Assembly (NCBI RefSeq): GCF_003265705.1
Contig: NW_020313005.1
Coordinates: forward strand, 20,038,797 to 20,102,796
DNA from: Callorhinus ursinus
Lineage: Eukaryota; Chordata; Mammalia; Carnivora; Otariidae
Direction of reading: 5' to 3'
DNA length: 64,000 nt
The translations under genes and the position numbers were made by a program. The notes under the pieces were generated by a model, which was given only the letters and a program-made list of their open reading frames with translations, was not told where the DNA came from and searched no databases. Within the stretch, counting starts at the first letter, position 1, and each line of letters starts with the position of its first letter. Shown here piece by piece: positions 1 to 11,420 of the stretch.

Positions 1-1764
1 TTTCTACCTTTCTGTCTTTCAGTCTTTCTAGCCCCTGTACAGAATGAGCAAACCCTAGAACCTGACCTGCATCCCATGCCTGCAGTTCGGACCCCCGAAA
101 CAGGCAGGTTGGGACAAACAACTGCACGTCACAGGTGAGCCTGGGCAGCCAGCCGGCTGGGCACGTGGGCTCAAAATGGGGGTCAGGGAGCCACGGGCGT
201 TCCTCCTTTGACCAAGGACAAACCTGTGAGTCAGAGGTTGCCTCCGAACAGATGTAGGGTTTCTGAACTATCCCTCGTTGTCAGAGGAAATTGCTGAGAT
301 TATGTGAAATCTGATCAGTGAGATGGGTCTTTCTGTCCTCCCAGGCCCAGTGAGTGAGGACTTGGGGTGAAGATGGGCTAGGAAGAACTGGATTGCTTAG
401 CCCTCGTTTCCCTCCACCCCATTTCCACCCACTGCCAAACTGAGCTCCAAGTCCTTTGCCCTAACTATCTCTTGACTCCATCCTCCTCACTCCAGCCCCA
501 CTGCCATGTGCTACTCTAGGCCTCCTCGTCTCCAGCGTGGACTGTAGCAACAGTGTCCTGCAGCCTCCTGCCTCTGGATGCTTCTCTGCAGTCCTCTCTG
601 TCATGCTGTCATAGAGATCATCTCGGTAAAAAGTCTGATGGTCTCACGCACTCTGCCTAAAATCCTTCCACGGCCCCCCAAACTATCCCTCGCTCGATAT
701 TCCGAAGTGGTGAGGGATCTCTGTTCTTCTTCCTCTCTTGCACTGTCTGGCAGGTGCCCCGAGGTCCCCACAGTAAGCTCTGCACCTGTGCCCTGGGACC
801 CCACACCTCTTCACACACGGCTCCGCTCTGCCCAGAACACCACACCGCCACTCAGCTGCCTGGAATTCCTACTTCTCTCTCAAGGCTGCTCCAGTCTTGA
901 CATTATGGCGGGGGTGGAGGCTTTCTTCGCTGAGGTGGACACTGGGTAAGACGCTCCCCAGGAACTATATAATTACAACTGGGAGGAATATGGTGAAGGA
1001 AGACATCTGTGCTCTGACAGCTTGTGATAGGGAGGCCCCAACATAATCTGGCAAAGTGTGTAGACCCTTCTGTCAGTGCCTGGAGGAGCCAGAGGTCAAG
1101 GTTGCCTTGGGGGGACATGGCGCCTGGTGGCTCCATACAGGGCATTGGGAGGGAGCTCTTCTGGCTGGGCTGGTCCTCGCATTTTGGAGATGACTCTTTG
1201 TGGGGTGGCCCCACCTACCCTGGGACTTCTACATTTAGACCCATTATCTCCCCCAAGGTCAGCAGGAGCCATTTGCTCCCAGTCTCTCCGGCATTTCAGC
1301 CAGGTCTGAAAATGCAAAGTGAGATAGAGAATTCACACCTGGAATAACAAACTGTTTGGGACTCCGCTTCCCGCTAGCGGCCCTGCGATAAAGCATTGAG
1401 CCCACCTTCCCCTCTGGCAGCGGCAGCTACCTCCTGGGCCATGGAGGAGGGAGCCAGACATCTGAGTCCCCTGTAGGTCAGGAAGGGCTCTTTGTCTGGG
1501 GCTCCTGGCCGCCTACTCCCAAAGGCCTGTCTCAGATGGGAAAGAACAGGCGAGAGCAGTTTCCTCCGAGCCCGTCTTTACCCCTTGGCAAAATGGGTGA
1601 GCATAGGATTCAAGAAACATCAAGGAGGTTCAATAGAACCAAGGTCTTCTCCTCACCAAGATCCTATCACACCTAAAATTCCGTAGTTGGAAATTGATTG
1701 AAGACCGGCAGTGCCCTCACTTTGCGGCATCCTGTAAAAATCACCAATAACAGTAACCCTTTCT
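1..1764. other. Low-repeat non-coding DNA
   Basis: I recognise no interspersed repeat and no gene here. Open frames on both strands are short, overlap one another and lack domain-like composition. One plus frame at 578-949 runs through serine- and proline-rich sequence without a credible start context. There is no TATA/initiator pair and no CpG-dense block. It is probably intergenic or intronic single-copy sequence. Confidence 0.5.
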
Positions 1765-1930
1765 TTGCTGTTTTGTGGTATCTAAAGTGCTTCTGCGCAC
1801 ATGCCTCATGAATCCTCACGACGTTTGGGGGACAGGCACTATCATGCTACTCTTTATTTTATGGAGGAGAGACTTGCCGAAGGTCCTCAGCTCTCAATTC
1901 CAGATCTTCCACGTCTCAATTCCGGGTTCT
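1765..1930 (+). repeat. MIR SINE fragment
   Basis: The order of elements follows the MIR core: a run around CATGAATCCTCACGACG, then a CACTATCATG stretch, then a degraded 'gaggagagacttgccgaaggtc' type segment. MIR is an ancient tRNA-derived SINE shared by all mammals. The copy is strongly diverged, so its ends are approximate. Confidence 0.6.
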
Positions 1931-2382
1931 CTCCATGATCTCGTGTACCACTCTAGTAGCGTGCTGTGGATGAATTTGTCTGATCACTGGGCGTTGTGGC
2001 CGCAGAGCTGGACAGCCCAGCAGCATCAGGGAAGAGGCAAGTAATCCCCCTCGGGGGAAGGGGAGTGAGAACTGAGGGCCTGAAGATGGGAAAACCCAGG
2101 GGAAGGAAACCCAGGCACAATGAGGGCCGTGTTCTCTCCATGCCAGTCAGAGCCTCCGTTCTTGGGGCATTTCAGGCACCTTGGAACTAAGTGTGTGTGT
2201 TTTCACACTTATTGGTCTTTGGATTTGATGAAGGGTAGGCCTGTTTCAAATTATTTCCTGGGCCAGGGTCTGTGAGCCACGGCGTGTGGGCATTGCTCAG
2301 TGATTTGGGGGCAATGCACCAATACCCCATCAGTCTGGGATGCCCCAGCTCTCTTCCCTGGCTATGGAGAGGACCAGGAGCT
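1931..2382. other. Low-repeat non-coding DNA
   Basis: Short unmatched stretch between the MIR and the TTTC array. I see no gene, RNA or named repeat in it. Confidence 0.4.
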
Positions 2383-2386
2383 TCTC

Positions 2387-2433
<47 letters not shown>

Positions 2434-2443
2434 NNNNNNNNNN

Positions 2444-2490
<47 letters not shown>

Positions 2491-2492
2491 CT
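2383..2492. repeat. (TTTC)n microsatellite with assembly gap
   Basis: Near-perfect TTTC tetranucleotide repeat. Ten N bases at 2434-2443 sit inside the array, so its true length is unknown and the coordinates after it depend on an arbitrary gap size. The array abuts the 3' end of a minus-strand L1, a usual place for a tetranucleotide expansion seeded by an A-rich tail. Apparent reading frames across it (poly Phe-Leu-Ser on plus, Lys-Glu-Arg on minus) are low-complexity artefacts. Confidence 0.95.
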
Positions 2493-2496
2493 CTAT

Positions 2497-4395
2497 TTCT
2501 TATTGAGGTATAGTTGACATATAATATTATATTAGTTTCATGTGTATAACATAATAATTCAATATTTGCACATATTGCAAAAACAGTCATGATAAGTCTA
2601 GTGAACATCCACCACCATATATAATGGCAAAAAATTTTTTCTTGTGATGAGGACTTAAGATCTACGGTCTTCACAGCTTACAAATATGCAACACAGTATT
2701 ATTAACTATAGGCACCATGCTGTACATGACACCGCCAGGACTTACTCATTTCATAACTGGAAGTTCATACCTTTTCACCACATTTACCTGTTTCTCCCAC
2801 CCCCTGATTCTGGCAACCACCAGTCTCTGTACCTGTGAACTTGGTTTGTTGTTTTTGTTGTTTAAATTCCCCATATAAGTAAGATCATGCAGCATTTGTC
2901 TTCCTGTGTCTGACTTATTTCACTTAGCATAAGGCCCTCCAGCTTCATCCATGTTGTTGCAAACAGCAAGATTTCATTCTTTTTTTCTAGCTAAATAATA
3001 TTCCTGTGTGTGTGCGTGTGCGTGTGCGTGTGCGTGCGTGTGTGTGTGTGTGTGTGTGTATCACATCTTCTTTATCCATTTATCCATTGATGCACATTTT
3101 GGTTGATTCCATATCTTGGCTATTAAAAATATAAACACATGGGTTGCATATATAATGGACATGCTTTTTAATTAGTATTTTTGTTTTCTTTGGATAAATA
3201 CGCAGAAGTGGACTTGCTAGATCATATTTTTTGAGGAACCGCCTTACTCTGTCCCGCAGTGGCTGTCTCAGTTTACATTCTCGCCAGCAGTGCACAAAGG
3301 CTTCCTGTTCTCCACACCCTGGCCGGCGTTTGTCATCTCCTCTCTTTTTGATAGTAGCCATTCTAACAGTTGTGACGTGAGATCTCATTGTGGTTTTGAT
3401 TTGTATTTCCTCGATGAGGAGTGATGTTGAGCGTCTTTTTGTGTGTCTGTTGGCCATCTGGGTGTCTTCTTTGGAAAGATGTCTACTCAGATCCTCTGCT
3501 CATTTTTTAAAGAGATTGTATGGTTTTTTTTGTTTGTTTTGTTTCTTGCCCTTGAGTTGTATGAGTTCTTTATATATTTTGCATATGAACCCCTGATCAG
3601 ATACAGGATTTGCAAATATTTTTTCCCATTCAGTAGGTTGTCTTTTTCTTTGTTGGTGATGTTCTTTGCTGTGCAGAAGCTTTTTAGTTTGATGTAGTCC
3701 TACTTGCTTATTTTTGCTTTTGGAGTCAGATCCCCCAAAGACCAAAGTCAAATAGCTCACGCTTCTGTTTTTTTTTTTCTAAGAGTTTTATGGTTTCGGG
3801 TCTTACATGCAAGTCTTTCATCCATTCTGAGTCAATTTTTGTGTATGGCCTAAGATAGTGGTCTAGTTTTATTCTTTTTCAGGTGGCTGTTTAGTTTTCC
3901 CAACATGTATTGAAGAGATACATGTCCTTTTCAGTATGTCCTTTCCCCATTGTATATTCTTGGCTTTATTGTCATAAATTAATTGACCATTTTTGCATGA
4001 GTCAATTTCTGGGTTCTCTCTTCTGTTCCATTAGTCTTTGTATCTATTTTTAATGTCAATACCATACAATTTTGATGACTGTAGCTTTGTAACATAGTTA
4101 GCAATCAGGGAGTATGACGCCTTCAGCTTTGTTCTTCTTTCTCAAGACTGCTTTGGCTATTTGGGGTCTTTTGTGGTTCCATATAAATTTTGGGATTGTT
4201 TGTTGTATTTCTGTGAAAAATGCCATTGGAATTTTGACAGGGATGGCAAAGAATCTGTAGATTGCTTTGGATAGTATGGATATTTTAACAATACTAATTC
4301 TTTCAATCCATGAATACAAATATCTTTCCATTTATTTGTTTCTTCTTCAATTTCTTTCATCGATATCTTATAGTTTTCAGTGTATGGTGTCACCT
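2497..4395 (-). repeat. LINE-1 fragment (3' UTR and ORF2 C-terminal half)
   Basis: On the plus strand this reads as reverse-complemented L1. It starts with the 3' UTR (TTATTGAGGTATAGTTGACA) and runs through the 3' end of ORF2 into conserved ORF2 sequence near 4100-4390. On the minus strand the segments at 4098-4331 and 3500-3760 keep recognisable ORF2 peptides such as [15 protein letters not shown]. The 5' half is missing and stops and frameshifts are frequent. A GT/GC dinucleotide array lies inside it at about 3003-3060. It is an older L1 subfamily than the carnivore-specific copies at 13380 and 63175. Confidence 0.85.
3003..3060. repeat. (GT)n/(GTGTGC)n microsatellite
   Basis: Alternating purine-pyrimidine tract with GTGTGC interruptions inside the L1 3' region. 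It is simple-sequence expansion with no other signal. Confidence 0.9.
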
Positions 4396-4610
4396 ACAAG
4401 GGCTATCTTCTCCTCACTTGGAACCTCTCTGAGGTGGTGCCAGCTGTAGGGTGTTTCCAACAGGCTCCTAAGCAGGGACCTGGGAGTGGATGCTGCCCTC
4501 AGCTTCTACCGTGGAGAGTGGAGGGATCAGGTGGGTAAATTTAAAAAGCAGGTGTATCATTTGGCAAGTTTGATATCAAACCTTCGGGGGAAAATTTAGA
4601 AAGATAAGTA
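4396..4610. other. Non-coding DNA without recognised feature
   Basis: Short segment between the L1 fragment and a local tandem duplication. I see no feature in it. Confidence 0.4.
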
Positions 4611-4658
4611 ATGTATAGTGCATGCACACTTTAAATGTATAGTGCATGCACACTTTAA
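4611..4658. repeat. Two-copy 24-bp tandem duplication
   Basis: The unit begins ATGTATAGTGCATGCACACT and is repeated exactly at 4611-4634 and 4635-4658. Perfect identity suggests a recent local slippage or duplication event. The right end lies against the target-site duplication of the small L1 insertion at 4671. Confidence 0.9.
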
Positions 4659-4670
4659 AAAGCTCATTTA

Positions 4671-4783
4671 GTGGATCATGGAACACTACATCAAAACTAA
4701 TGATGTATGGTGACTAACATAACATAATAAAATAAAATAAAATAAAATAAAGAAAGGCTACCAACTTCTGGATATTAAAGAAA
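4671..4783 (+). mobile_element. Severely 5'-truncated young L1 insertion with extra 3' DNA
   Basis: About 55 bp of carnivore L1 3' end (GGATCATGGAACACTACATC onward) is followed by an AATAAAATAAAAT tail. Then comes about 29 bp of non-L1 sequence at 4754-4782 ending in ATTAAAG plus an A-run. A 14-bp direct repeat (AAAAAGCTCATTTA) flanks the whole block at 4657-4670 and 4784-4797. That marks everything between as one target-primed insertion. The extra segment after the first A-rich tail is best explained as a short 3' transduction. Confidence 0.75.
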
Positions 4784-4795
4784 AAAAAGCTCATT

Positions 4796-5340
4796 TAATC
4801 ATTCATTCAGCAAATACTGGTTGTATTACGCCTCCCACAGGTGTTGGGATCACAGAAGTGAACAAAACAGATGGTGCCCCTCCCCTTGTGGAGGTGACAT
4901 GCTGGTGGCAGAGGCAGACAACAGCAGGAAACCTCACAAATAAGGACATTGGCAGGCGTGTTAGGTGGCAGGTGCTGAGAAAGAAGAAAAGTCGGGCTGG
5001 GTAGGAGGAGTTGGCATGGCAGAGGGGCAAGGGGCCTGGTGGAATTGTTAAATGAGATCCCAGAGAGGACTTACTGAACAGGTGAGGGTTAGTCAAGCCC
5101 TGGAGGAGATTGGGGCAGGATATGGAGCGGGTCCGGGGGCTCAGCAAGCAGCGAGCGCAGTGGGCTGGAGGGAGGAAGGAGAGGAGACCAGAGAGGTTTG
5201 GGGCTGGAGGAGGGAAGGCAGATCAATGTGGGGCCTTGGAGGCCACCCTAAGGACCTCAGCTTTTACTCTGGGGGAAAAGGGGAGCTGCTGGTGGGTTTT
5301 GAGGCAAGACAAGTGGGGCCGGGAGGGCTCATCCCAGTCC
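4796..5340 (-). repeat. LINE L2 3' region, antisense
   Basis: Starts with ATTCATTCAGCAAATACTGG, the complement of the L2 3' terminus. It continues through the pattern 'gaacaaaacagatggtgcccc', 'gtggaggtgacatg' and 'ggccttggaggccacc...aaggacctcagcttttactctg' in the order expected for an inverted L2 3' UTR. It is old and heavily diverged. A 212-residue open frame over 5052-5690 lies mostly in this repeat and is not a gene. Confidence 0.6.
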
Positions 5341-6424
5341 TGCTGCAGTCAGACGCCTGCCATGCCACTTGGACAAATCGGGTAACCTCTTTGGGGTGTA
5401 CTCGTGTTAGGGGTGAGATGAGACCGTTGGATTGGGGTGTTCCAAGGTCCTTCGGTGTTAGATGCAGACCACAGCAAGCCAACCCTTCCCCAGTGTTTCT
5501 GTCCGCCGCAGAAAGTGCCCTGGCTCCCTGGCTAACGTTTCGTTTTCTTCAATCTCCTTTTCCCATTTGCCCCACAGGCAAACCCAGGTCTCCAGGTGCA
5601 TCTGGAAGTGAGAGCCGGGGGCGCTGGGAGAGATGGCTGAGTTCCTTGCCTCACCCATGGGAGTTGAGTAAGCTCTCTCCAAGGCAATGACTTCTCCTGG
5701 CTGGGACCAACGGCAGAGCAGTTTCCCAGGGTGAGGCACGCCCCTGGTCTGCCCCCAACAACCCCTACCGGGCTGGCAGGGTTACTATAGGGAGAGGAAA
5801 CCCGCGACAGGCCCGAACAGGTCCCTCTGGGAGGGGAGCAGAACGTCGCAGGCAGTGTGCTTTCCTGGGCAGGGTGGCTGAATTGGGGTGCAGCGTCAGT
5901 GAGAAGGCTGGGGCAGCCTGTGCATCACTCTGAGGGTTACCAGAGACAAACACCTCGGCCAGGAGAGACCCTCCTTCCCAGAACAACTGCCAAAGACTTT
6001 TGATGCAGGATTATCAGAAGGGAGGAATTTCCCTTTTCTTGGCAGAGGGAGTATGAAAGGAAGAGCAAAGGCAAAGCTCCTTGCTCCCCCCTCCAAGTCT
6101 CCCTGCCCGGCGCTGGCTTGGCCGTGGGGAGGCAGGCCATCTCTGCCTTTGGTTCCGTGTCCCTCCCACCTCCAACAAACCGTCACTTCTGCTTCTCCTC
6201 CACTGCCGGCTTGCGGGGACCCCATTAGCCAGGTTTCCAGAGCTGGAAGGAAAAAAAAATGTCATCCAGCCAACGGTTTTGGAACTCCTGGCTCTCAGTG
6301 GGCATGGCTGCAGGGCCTGTAGGAGAAGAGAAACTGCGGAGGAACAGATGAACTGCGGAGTCTGGACCAGTGGATCCATAGCTTTCTAAAAGCACAGGCC
6401 AACATTTCTGCAAGGGGCATTTTA
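5341..6424. other. Low-repeat, moderately GC-rich non-coding DNA
   Basis: Frames of 60-120 codons occur on both strands and overlap each other, which fits GC-rich random sequence. I found no recognisable domain, splice-bounded exon or repeat. A T/A-rich L1 remnant starts at its right edge. Confidence 0.45.
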
Positions 6425-6714
6425 TTTATTTTTTTTTAAATCAGGTTTATTGAGGTATCATTTACATGGAGTAAAATTGATCTTTTTAGGCATATAGTGC
6501 AATGAGTTTTGACAAATGTAAATCATCATGCAACAAAATATAGAATATTTTGACAAAATATAGAATATTTCCATCACCCCAAAATTTTCCCTCAGGCTTC
6601 TTTATGCTCAATCCTTCTTCACCCCCTGCCTCTGCCAAGAGTATCTTTCCTGAATCATATAGGATCATATGTTTCTTCTTCTCTCTTTTTTTTAAAGATT
6701 TTATTTATTTATTC

Positions 6715-6749
<35 letters not shown>

Positions 6750-6990
6750 GCAGAGGCAGAGGGAGAAGCAGGCTCCCCACTGAGCAGGGAGCCTGATGTG
6801 GGACTCGATCCCAGGACCCTGGGATCATGACCTGAGCCAAACCATCTGAGCCACCCAGGCGCCCTGTTTCTTTTTCTCTAAATGTCTTAGTGTCTGTCTT
6901 CTTTCAGTTAACCTTATGTTTTAGAGAATCATCCAAGTTGTTGGATTGGTATTTCTTCCTTTCATTGATGTGAAGGACCATCACTTCATT
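6425..6990 (-). repeat. Old LINE-1 (L1M-type) 3' UTR remnant, split by a SINE
   Basis: Reverse-complemented L1 3' UTR text (TCAGGTTTATTGAGGTATCA, 'caatgagttttgacaaatgta') is interrupted by a SINE at 6685-6865 and resumes after it. It contains a small direct repeat of AAAATATAGAATATTT near 6536-6571. The subfamily is old; I cannot name it. Confidence 0.65.
6685..6865 (-). mobile_element. CAN SINE
   Basis: Reads as reverse complement: poly(T), AAAGATTTTATTTATTTATT, GA-rich tract, then the tRNA-related head ending GAGCCACCCAGGCGCCC. Near-identical 14-bp flanks (GTTTCTTCTTCTCT / GTTTCTTTTTCTCT) at 6671 and about 6866 mark the target duplication. It sits in the old L1. Confidence 0.9.
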
Positions 6991-8640
6991 TTTTTTTTTT
7001 TTTACTTCTTATTGAAGTAAAATATATATAACATAAAATTTGCCCTTTTAACAATTTTAAGGGTATGATTTGGTGATATTAATTAATATTTGCATATTGT
7101 GCAACATTCACTACTCTTCCGAAGTATTTCTAAAACTCTTCCTCACCCCAGACAGAAACTCTGTGCCCATTAAGCAATAGTTCCTCATGGCCCCCATCAC
7201 CTCAAATCCATTGTCTGTTTCTATGAATTTCCCTATTCTACACATTTTATGTAGGTGGAATATACAACACTTGACTTGTTCTGTTGTCTCTGGCTTATTT
7301 CACTCAGCATAATGTCTTCATTCAAACTGAAGTATGTACCAGAATTTCATTTTTTATGGCCAAGTAATAGTCCATCCTGTGCATATATATCGCATTTTTT
7401 TTGTCAGTTCATCAGTTGATGGACATTTGGATCTTTTCTACCTTTCAGCTATTGTGAATAATGTTGTTGTGGACATTGTCATACAAGTATCTGTTTGAGT
7501 CCCTCTTTTTCTTTTAAAGATTTTTTTAAAAGATTTTATTTATTTATTTGACAGGCAGAGAACACAAGCAGGGGAAGCTGCAGAGGGAGAGGGAGAAGCA
7601 GACTCCCCACTGAGCAGGGAGCCCCATGTGGGGCTCAATCCCAGGACCCTGGGATCACGACCCGAGCTGAAGGCAGATGTTTAACAACTGAGCCACCCAG
7701 GCGCCCCGAGTCCCTTTTATCAATTGCTTTTTTAAGCATATACATAGGAGTGGAACCTCCAGGTTATATTGTAATTCTGTGTGTAACTTTTTTAGGAACT
7801 GCCAAATTTTGTCCACAGTGGCTGCACCATTTAACATTCCCACCAGCAAAGCATGAGGGTTCCAATTTTTCCACATTCTTGCCAACTCTTTTAGTTTCTG
7901 TCAAAAAAAAAAAAATTTACGGCCATTCTAGTAGATGCAAAGTGGTGTCTCATTGCGCTTTTGATTGCAGCCTAGTGACTAACGATGTTGAGCATGTTTT
8001 CATGTGCCTATTGGGCATCTGTGTATCTTCTTCAGAGAAAGATTTGTTCAAATCTTTTGCCCATTTCTGAATTGAGTTGCAGGAGTTCTTTATATATTTT
8101 GGATATTAAACCTTTACCAGATATGTCATTTGTAAATATTTCCTCCCTTTCTGTGGGTTGTTTTTTCATGCTCCTGATAGAATCTTTTGACATTCAAGTT
8201 TTTTTTTTTTAATTTCGATGAAGTTCAATTTATCTATATTGTTCCTGGTGAATAATATTTTTAAGATGCTGCTGAATTTGGTTTGATAGTATTTTGTGAA
8301 GAACTTTTGAATCTTTATTAATAGGGAATATTGGGCTGCAGTTTTCTTTTCTTGTGATGTCTCTATCTAGCTTGGTAATGCTGACCTCATAGAATGAGTC
8401 AGCAAGTGTCCCTCACCTTCATTTTTGGGCGGTGAATTTGAGAAAGATTGGTATTTATTCTTTTTTAAATGTATGATAGAACTCCCCAGTGAAACCATCT
8501 GCTTTTTTTTTTTTTTTAATTTGGAGGTTTTTAATTACTGATTCAATCTCCTTACTAGTTTTAGGCTGACTTAGACTTTCTATTTCTTCATGATTCTGTT
8601 CTGGTAGTGCTTCTAGAAATTTATCTATTTCTTTTATTTT
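6990..8640 (-). repeat. Old LINE-1 fragment (3' end into ORF2)
   Basis: Inverted L1 text runs from the 3' UTR (CTTATTGAAGTAAAATATAT) through 'ccatcacctcaaatccattgtctg', 'cattggacatttggatc'-type sequence and the ORF2 3' end near 8000-8230, then deeper ORF2 to about 8630. A SINE interrupts it at 7511-7707. No frame longer than about 100 codons survives. Confidence 0.75.
7511..7707 (-). mobile_element. CAN SINE
   Basis: Inverted SINE: poly(T)/AAAGATTTTATTTATTTATT at left, tRNA-like head ending CCACCCAGGCGCCCC at right. The host sequence GAGTCCC is repeated immediately on each side (7497 and 7708), showing insertion into the L1. Confidence 0.9.
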
Positions 8641-8768
8641 TTTAAAGATTTTATTTATTCATTTGAGAGGGAGAGTGTGAGAGAGAGCATGAGCTGGGAG
8701 GGGCAGAGGGAGAGGCAGAAGCAGATGCCTCGCTGAGCAGGGAGCCAGACATGGGGCTCAATCCCAGG
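8641..8768 (-). mobile_element. CAN SINE, 5'-truncated
   Basis: Inverted SINE with poly(T), GA-rich tract and 'atggggctcaatcccagg', but the terminal 60-70 bp of tRNA-like head is absent. It passes directly into L1-like sequence at 8769. Either it was truncated on insertion or its end was removed by a later deletion. Confidence 0.8.
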
Positions 8769-10845
8769 TTAGATTTCAACATACAAATTTTAGGGGCACA
8801 CAAACATTCAGTCTGTAGACAGCCTATCTATGCATTTTGGTTGGGGAGTTTAATATATTTATATTTAAAGTAATCACTGATAAGAAAAGGACTTGCCCTC
8901 TGCCATTTAGTTGTTTTCTGTATGTTTTATATGCTTCCCCCCTCAATTCCTCCATTACTGCCTTTTTTGGTATTTTGTTGATTTTGAAATTTTTCTAGTA
9001 CACTATTTTGATTTATTCCCCCCTCCCTTTTCTTTATATTTTTTGTTATTTTCTTTGTGGTTGGCTTGGGGATTACAATTAACATTTTAAACTTTAACAA
9101 CCTGGTTTGAGTAGTACCAACTTAGTTTCAGTAATATACAAACACCAGCTCTTATCCATCTTTGTCCCTCCCCCTTTATATTGTTGTTATTACTTATTAT
9201 ATCTTTATACATTGTTTGCTCATTAACATAGATTTATATTTTTTTAATGCATTTGCCTTTTAAATCATATAGAAAAAGAGAGAAGTTACAAGCAAAACGT
9301 AAAATAATACTGACTTTTATATTTACCTATGTAGTTACCTTACAAGTGTTCTTTATTTCTTCATATGGCTTTGAATAACTGCCAAGAGTCCTTTAACAGA
9401 TCTTCTAGTAACTAACTTCCTTAACTTTTGTTTATCTGTGGATTTCTTACTTTTTCCTTCATTCTTGAAGGATGTTTTTGTCAGGTATGAAATTTCTGAT
9501 TGATGGTATTTTTCCTTTCAGCCCTTTTATATACAAATAAATGAATAAGTGAATAAATAAAATATAAATATATCATATATAATACGTTATATAAATAAAT
9601 ATATATAGGGGCACCTGGGTGGCTCAGTTCATTAAGTGTCTGCCTTCTGCTCAAATCATGATCCTGGGGTCCTGGGATCGAGCTCTGCATCAGGCTCCTG
9701 GCTCAGTGTGGAGTCTGCTTCTCCCTCTCCCTCTCCCTCTGCCCATACCCCTGGTCGTGCTCTCTCTCTCTCAAATGAATAAATAAAATCTTAAAATATA
9801 TATATAAAATCTCAAAGCCTTCTGACCTCCATGGTTTCTGATGAGCAATCAGCTATTAATCTTATTGAGGATCACTTGTATGTGATGAGTTGCTTCTCTG
9901 CTGATTTCAAGATTCTCTTTGTCTCTGTCCTTTGATAATTTGACTGTTGTGTTTCTTGGTGTGGAGCTCTTTGAGTTCAATCTGCTTGTAGCCTGTTGCC
10001 CTTCTTGGATGTGTAGATTTTTTAATCTTTAATCAAATTTGGAATGTTCTCAGCCATTATTTCTCCAAATATTCCCCCCCCTTCTCCTTCTAGGCTCTGA
10101 GGATACAGATGTTGGTATGTTTGATGGTGTCACACATCTATGTTCACTTTTATTTATTCTTTTAGCTCCTCAGAGTGGATAGTTTCAACTGCCTTATCTT
10201 CAAGTTCATTGGTTCTTTATTATGCCCGCCAAAATCTGCCATTAAATCCCTATAGGGAATTTTTATTTCAGTTACTACACTTTTCAACTCCGGAATTTCG
10301 TTTGGTTCCTTTTTATAATTTTCATCTCCTTATTGACATTCCCTACTTGTTCATACATGGCTCTCCTGATATCCTTTGGTTTCTTTTAGCTCATTGAGTA
10401 TAGTTAAAATAGTTGATTTAATGTCTTTGACTAATAATTTTGGTATCTGGGCTTCTTCAGGTATATACATTTCCATCAATTTCTTCTTCTTTTTCTGTGA
10501 ATGAGCCACATTTTCCCATTTCTTTGTATGCTTTGTATTTTTTGCTGAGAACTTGATATTTTGAGTGTTACAAAGTGCTGATTCTGAGAATCAGATTCTA
10601 CCCCTCCTAGGATTGCTTTTGAGGCCTTGGTCCTCCATTTGTATAGTGACTTTTCCAAGCTATTTTTGCAGTGTCTGTATTTCTTATTGCATGTGGTCAC
10701 TGAAGTTCCTGTCCCATTATCTCTGTGGTCAGCCTGTGATATGACAGAGATTTCCTTTCATGACAAAGTTTAGTAGCCTCTCTGTTCATCAGGCATCCTC
10801 TAGTTGCATGGCCATTGTTGCAATTTTCTCCATAGGCTACATTCT
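8769..10845 (-). repeat. Ancient LINE-1 (L1M/HAL1-type) 5' region
   Basis: AT-rich sequence containing motifs seen in the 5' part of old mammalian L1s in reverse orientation: 'gtggttggcttggggattacaattaacat', 'gattctctttgtctctgtcctttgataatttga', and 'gggcttcttcaggtata' near 10450. A SINE at 9608-9796 interrupts it. All frames are broken. The class is fairly clear; the subfamily is uncertain. Confidence 0.55.
9608..9796 (+). mobile_element. CAN SINE
   Basis: Forward SINE: GGGGCACCTGGGTGGCTCAG head, CT-rich middle and AAATGAATAAATAAAATCTT tail. ATATATA-rich flanks on both sides are probably the target duplication, but low complexity prevents a firm call. Confidence 0.9.
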
Positions 10846-10964
10846 TTTTTTTTTTAAGTTTTTATTTATTTTTAGTAATCGCTATACCCCATGTGGGGCT
10901 TGAACTCACAACCCCAAGATCAAGAGTCACATGTTCTTCCTACTGAGCCAGCTGGGCACCCCCG
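10846..10964 (-). mobile_element. Short old tRNA-SINE (no CT-rich region)
   Basis: Inverted short form: T-run, AAGTTTTTATTTATTTTTAG, 'catgtggggcttgaactcacaaccccaagatcaagagt', then GAGCCAGCTGGGCACCCC. It lacks the polypyrimidine block of younger CAN SINEs and is more diverged. Confidence 0.8.
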
Positions 10965-10989
10965 TCATAGGTTATATCCTTATGACAGA

Positions 10990-11420
10990 AATTAATAAAT
11001 CAAGAGTGTAGTCACAAGTCAAGGGTATTTAATATTTCCAAATATCCCCCCAAAACATTTTTTACCAATTTAGACTCCCACCAGTAGATTATGAATGCTC
11101 ATTTTCCCACCTGCTCAGCAACATCAAGCATTACTTTAGTTTTTTTAATATTTGCCAATTTGAGAAGAGAGAATGATGTTTCATTGTTGTTTTGATTTTA
11201 AGTTACTTGTTTATATGAACATATTCTTTGGTCACTTGTATTTATTGTTGTTAATTGCTACTTCATGTTTTTGGCCAGCTTGGGGGTATCTCTCTCTTTT
11301 TAGTCTTTATTCACTTATGAGTAGAGACCATTTTCTAAAAGGTCATGATCCTTTTTGAAAAAAATTAAAAACATTAGAATAGGTTCTTTGGTTAATAGTA
11401 TTGGGAATATTTGCTCTTTA
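10990..11420 (-). repeat. Old LINE-1 fragment
   Basis: Inverted, degraded L1 sequence: 'aatttagactcccaccagtag', 'acctgctcagcaacatcaagca', 'gtttcattgttgttttgatttt'. The matching text in younger L1s lies in the 3' end of ORF2 and the 3' UTR. Ends are approximate. Confidence 0.5.

Noticed and set aside
2272..2674. Frames rich in Phe-Leu-Ser or Lys-Glu-Arg
   Set aside because: Translation of the TTTC microsatellite and its assembly gap.
5052..5690. 212-codon open frame on plus strand
   Set aside because: It overlaps an antisense L2 repeat and GC-rich sequence, has no domain, and is overlapped by other frames on both strands. Chance openness in GC-rich DNA explains it.
6685..6865. tRNA gene in the SINE heads
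   Set aside because: The heads are tRNA-derived, but they occur in about 25 copies with poly(A) tails and target duplications, so they are SINEs and not tRNA genes.
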